12,868 bases of DNA from Campylobacter sp. UBA1713. Its GTDB lineage: Bacteria; Campylobacterota; Campylobacteria; Campylobacterales; Campylobacteraceae. The stretch covers positions 5,509-18,376 of the forward strand of contig DCIZ01000140.1 in the NCBI GenBank assembly GCA_002317305.1, in the 5' to 3' direction. Position 1 is the stretch's first letter, and each line of letters opens with the position of its first letter. The position numbers and the translations under genes were made by a program. Positions 12,380 through 12,868 of the stretch are shown piece by piece. Under the pieces are notes generated by a model. That model did no database searches, was not told the DNA's origin, and worked only from the letters and a program-made list of their open reading frames with translations.

Positions 12380-12682
12380 TTAACCAATGAACGGATTTGC
12401 ATAGAGTGCTATCAAAGCGATAACAAGTGCGTAAATGACTTGTGCTTCGATCATCGCTAGTGCAATGAACATTGTAGTTGTTAGTTTGCCACCAAGTGCT
12501 GGATTTCTTGCGATTCCAGAGATAGTCGCTGCTGCTGTGTTGCCCATACCAATAGCACCACCAAGTGCTGCGATGCCTAGACCGATGCCTGCTGCGATGA
12601 TAGAAAATGACTTAACGCTCTCGCCGTCAGCACCAAAAAGAAAGCTAGAAAAAGCTACCAAAAGAAACAAAAACTTTTTCAT
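12380..12682 (-). CDS. atpE: ATP synthase F0 subunit c
   Basis: This 100-residue proteolipid forms the ion-translocating ring of F-type ATP synthase. The N-terminus MKKFLFLLVAFSSFLFGA looks like a signal peptide, as is usual for Campylobacterota c subunits. The hairpin follows: TM1 about 27-50 with the glycine-rich GLGIAALGGAIGMG, polar loop ARNP (58-61), TM2 about 70-95 with the ion-carrying Glu79 in MIEAQ. ATG 12680-12682 has GGAG 8 bases upstream. As in this phylum, it stands apart from the other atp genes. Confidence 0.96.
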   Translation of the reverse strand: MKKFLFLLVAFSSFLFGADGESVKSFSIIAAGIGLGIAALGGAIGMGNTAAATISGIARNPALGGKLTTTMFIALAMIEAQVIYALVIALIALYANPFIG

Positions 12683-12752
12683 AAAAGTTCTCCAAAATAA
12701 ATTTGCCTCAACTCGTTCGGTTCAGTCCCCTACTTAAAATCAAAACGGCGAC

Positions 12753-12762
12753 ATTTTACACA
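12753..12762 (-). promoter_or_regulatory. Probable promoter of atpE
   Basis: TGTGTAAAAT on the minus strand is an extended -10 (TGTG before TAAAAT) with T-rich DNA upstream. Initiation near 12746 would leave a leader of about 64 bases before atpE. Confidence 0.5.
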
Positions 12763-12812
12763 AATAAACCTTACATTTCGTTTAAACGAAGCGCAAATTT
12801 GCAAATATTTTT

Positions 12813-12868
12813 GGGCATCTCTAAAAACTACTTATCTAAATTTGGTGGCTTGCTTTTTTGTTCGTTTT
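12813..12868. repeat. Partial copy of the MITE-like element at the window end
   Basis: Begins GGGCATCTCTAAAAACTAC and continues as a close match to the reverse complement of 582-636 (the right half of the complete element), including AAATTTGGTGGCTTGCTTTT. It continues past the window. It lies upstream of the atpE promoter. Confidence 0.75.

Overview
The window looks like a chromosome segment of a Campylobacterota (epsilonproteobacterial) species, probably Campylobacter or a close relative. The support is the gene content (glmM-lspA-gmhB, a c-subunit of ATP synthase with a signal-like N-terminus, a HydD-type hydrogenase protease, moaC-moaA, dnaG, rpsT), extended -10 promoters without a clear -35, tight 4-base gene overlaps and AAGGAG ribosome binding sites. 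The genus is an inference from protein character; no search was run.

Layout. 1-636: rpsT on the minus strand, enclosed by one partial and one complete copy of a short inverted-repeat element. The complete copy (449-636) lies between a strong + strand promoter and glmM. 649-3747, + strand: glmM, lspA and gmhB (4-base overlaps), a small hypothetical gene, then a short leader ORF coupled to a pilin-like membrane protein. This run serves the cell envelope (amino sugar supply, lipoprotein processing, heptose for LOS/LPS). 3748-4118: repeats between convergent genes. 4119-5116, minus: two tandem YafQ/RelE-like toxin-antitoxin pairs, a mosaic duplication. 5158-6631, minus: moaC-moaA, the first steps of molybdopterin synthesis. 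6819-9622, minus: a rhomboid protease, hydD and dnaG. 9640-11760: repeat-rich DNA around a single gene, ppa. 11784-11868: tRNA-Leu(GAG), minus. 11924-12367: no protein gene, but two tandem copies of a probable structured RNA. 12380-12682: atpE, minus. 12813 to the end: another partial copy of the inverted-repeat element.

The ordinary genes are housekeeping. The unusual material is between them. (1) Two tandem copies on the minus strand downstream of atpE share a framework: a closing stem and a hairpin with compensatory changes and an invariant 8-base loop. Each encloses an unrelated insert, and both copies have terminator-like ends. This is the best candidate for something undescribed. (2) A composite dispersed repeat keeps its flanks and hairpin loop, while its roughly 20 bp stems differ between copies and still pair. 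(3) Heptamer (7 bp) arrays occur throughout the spacers. (4) In the toxin-antitoxin duplication, the antitoxin C-terminus and toxin N-terminus have diverged while the outer parts stay nearly identical. (5) A 188 bp MITE-like element sits in the apparent 5' leader of the essential gene glmM.
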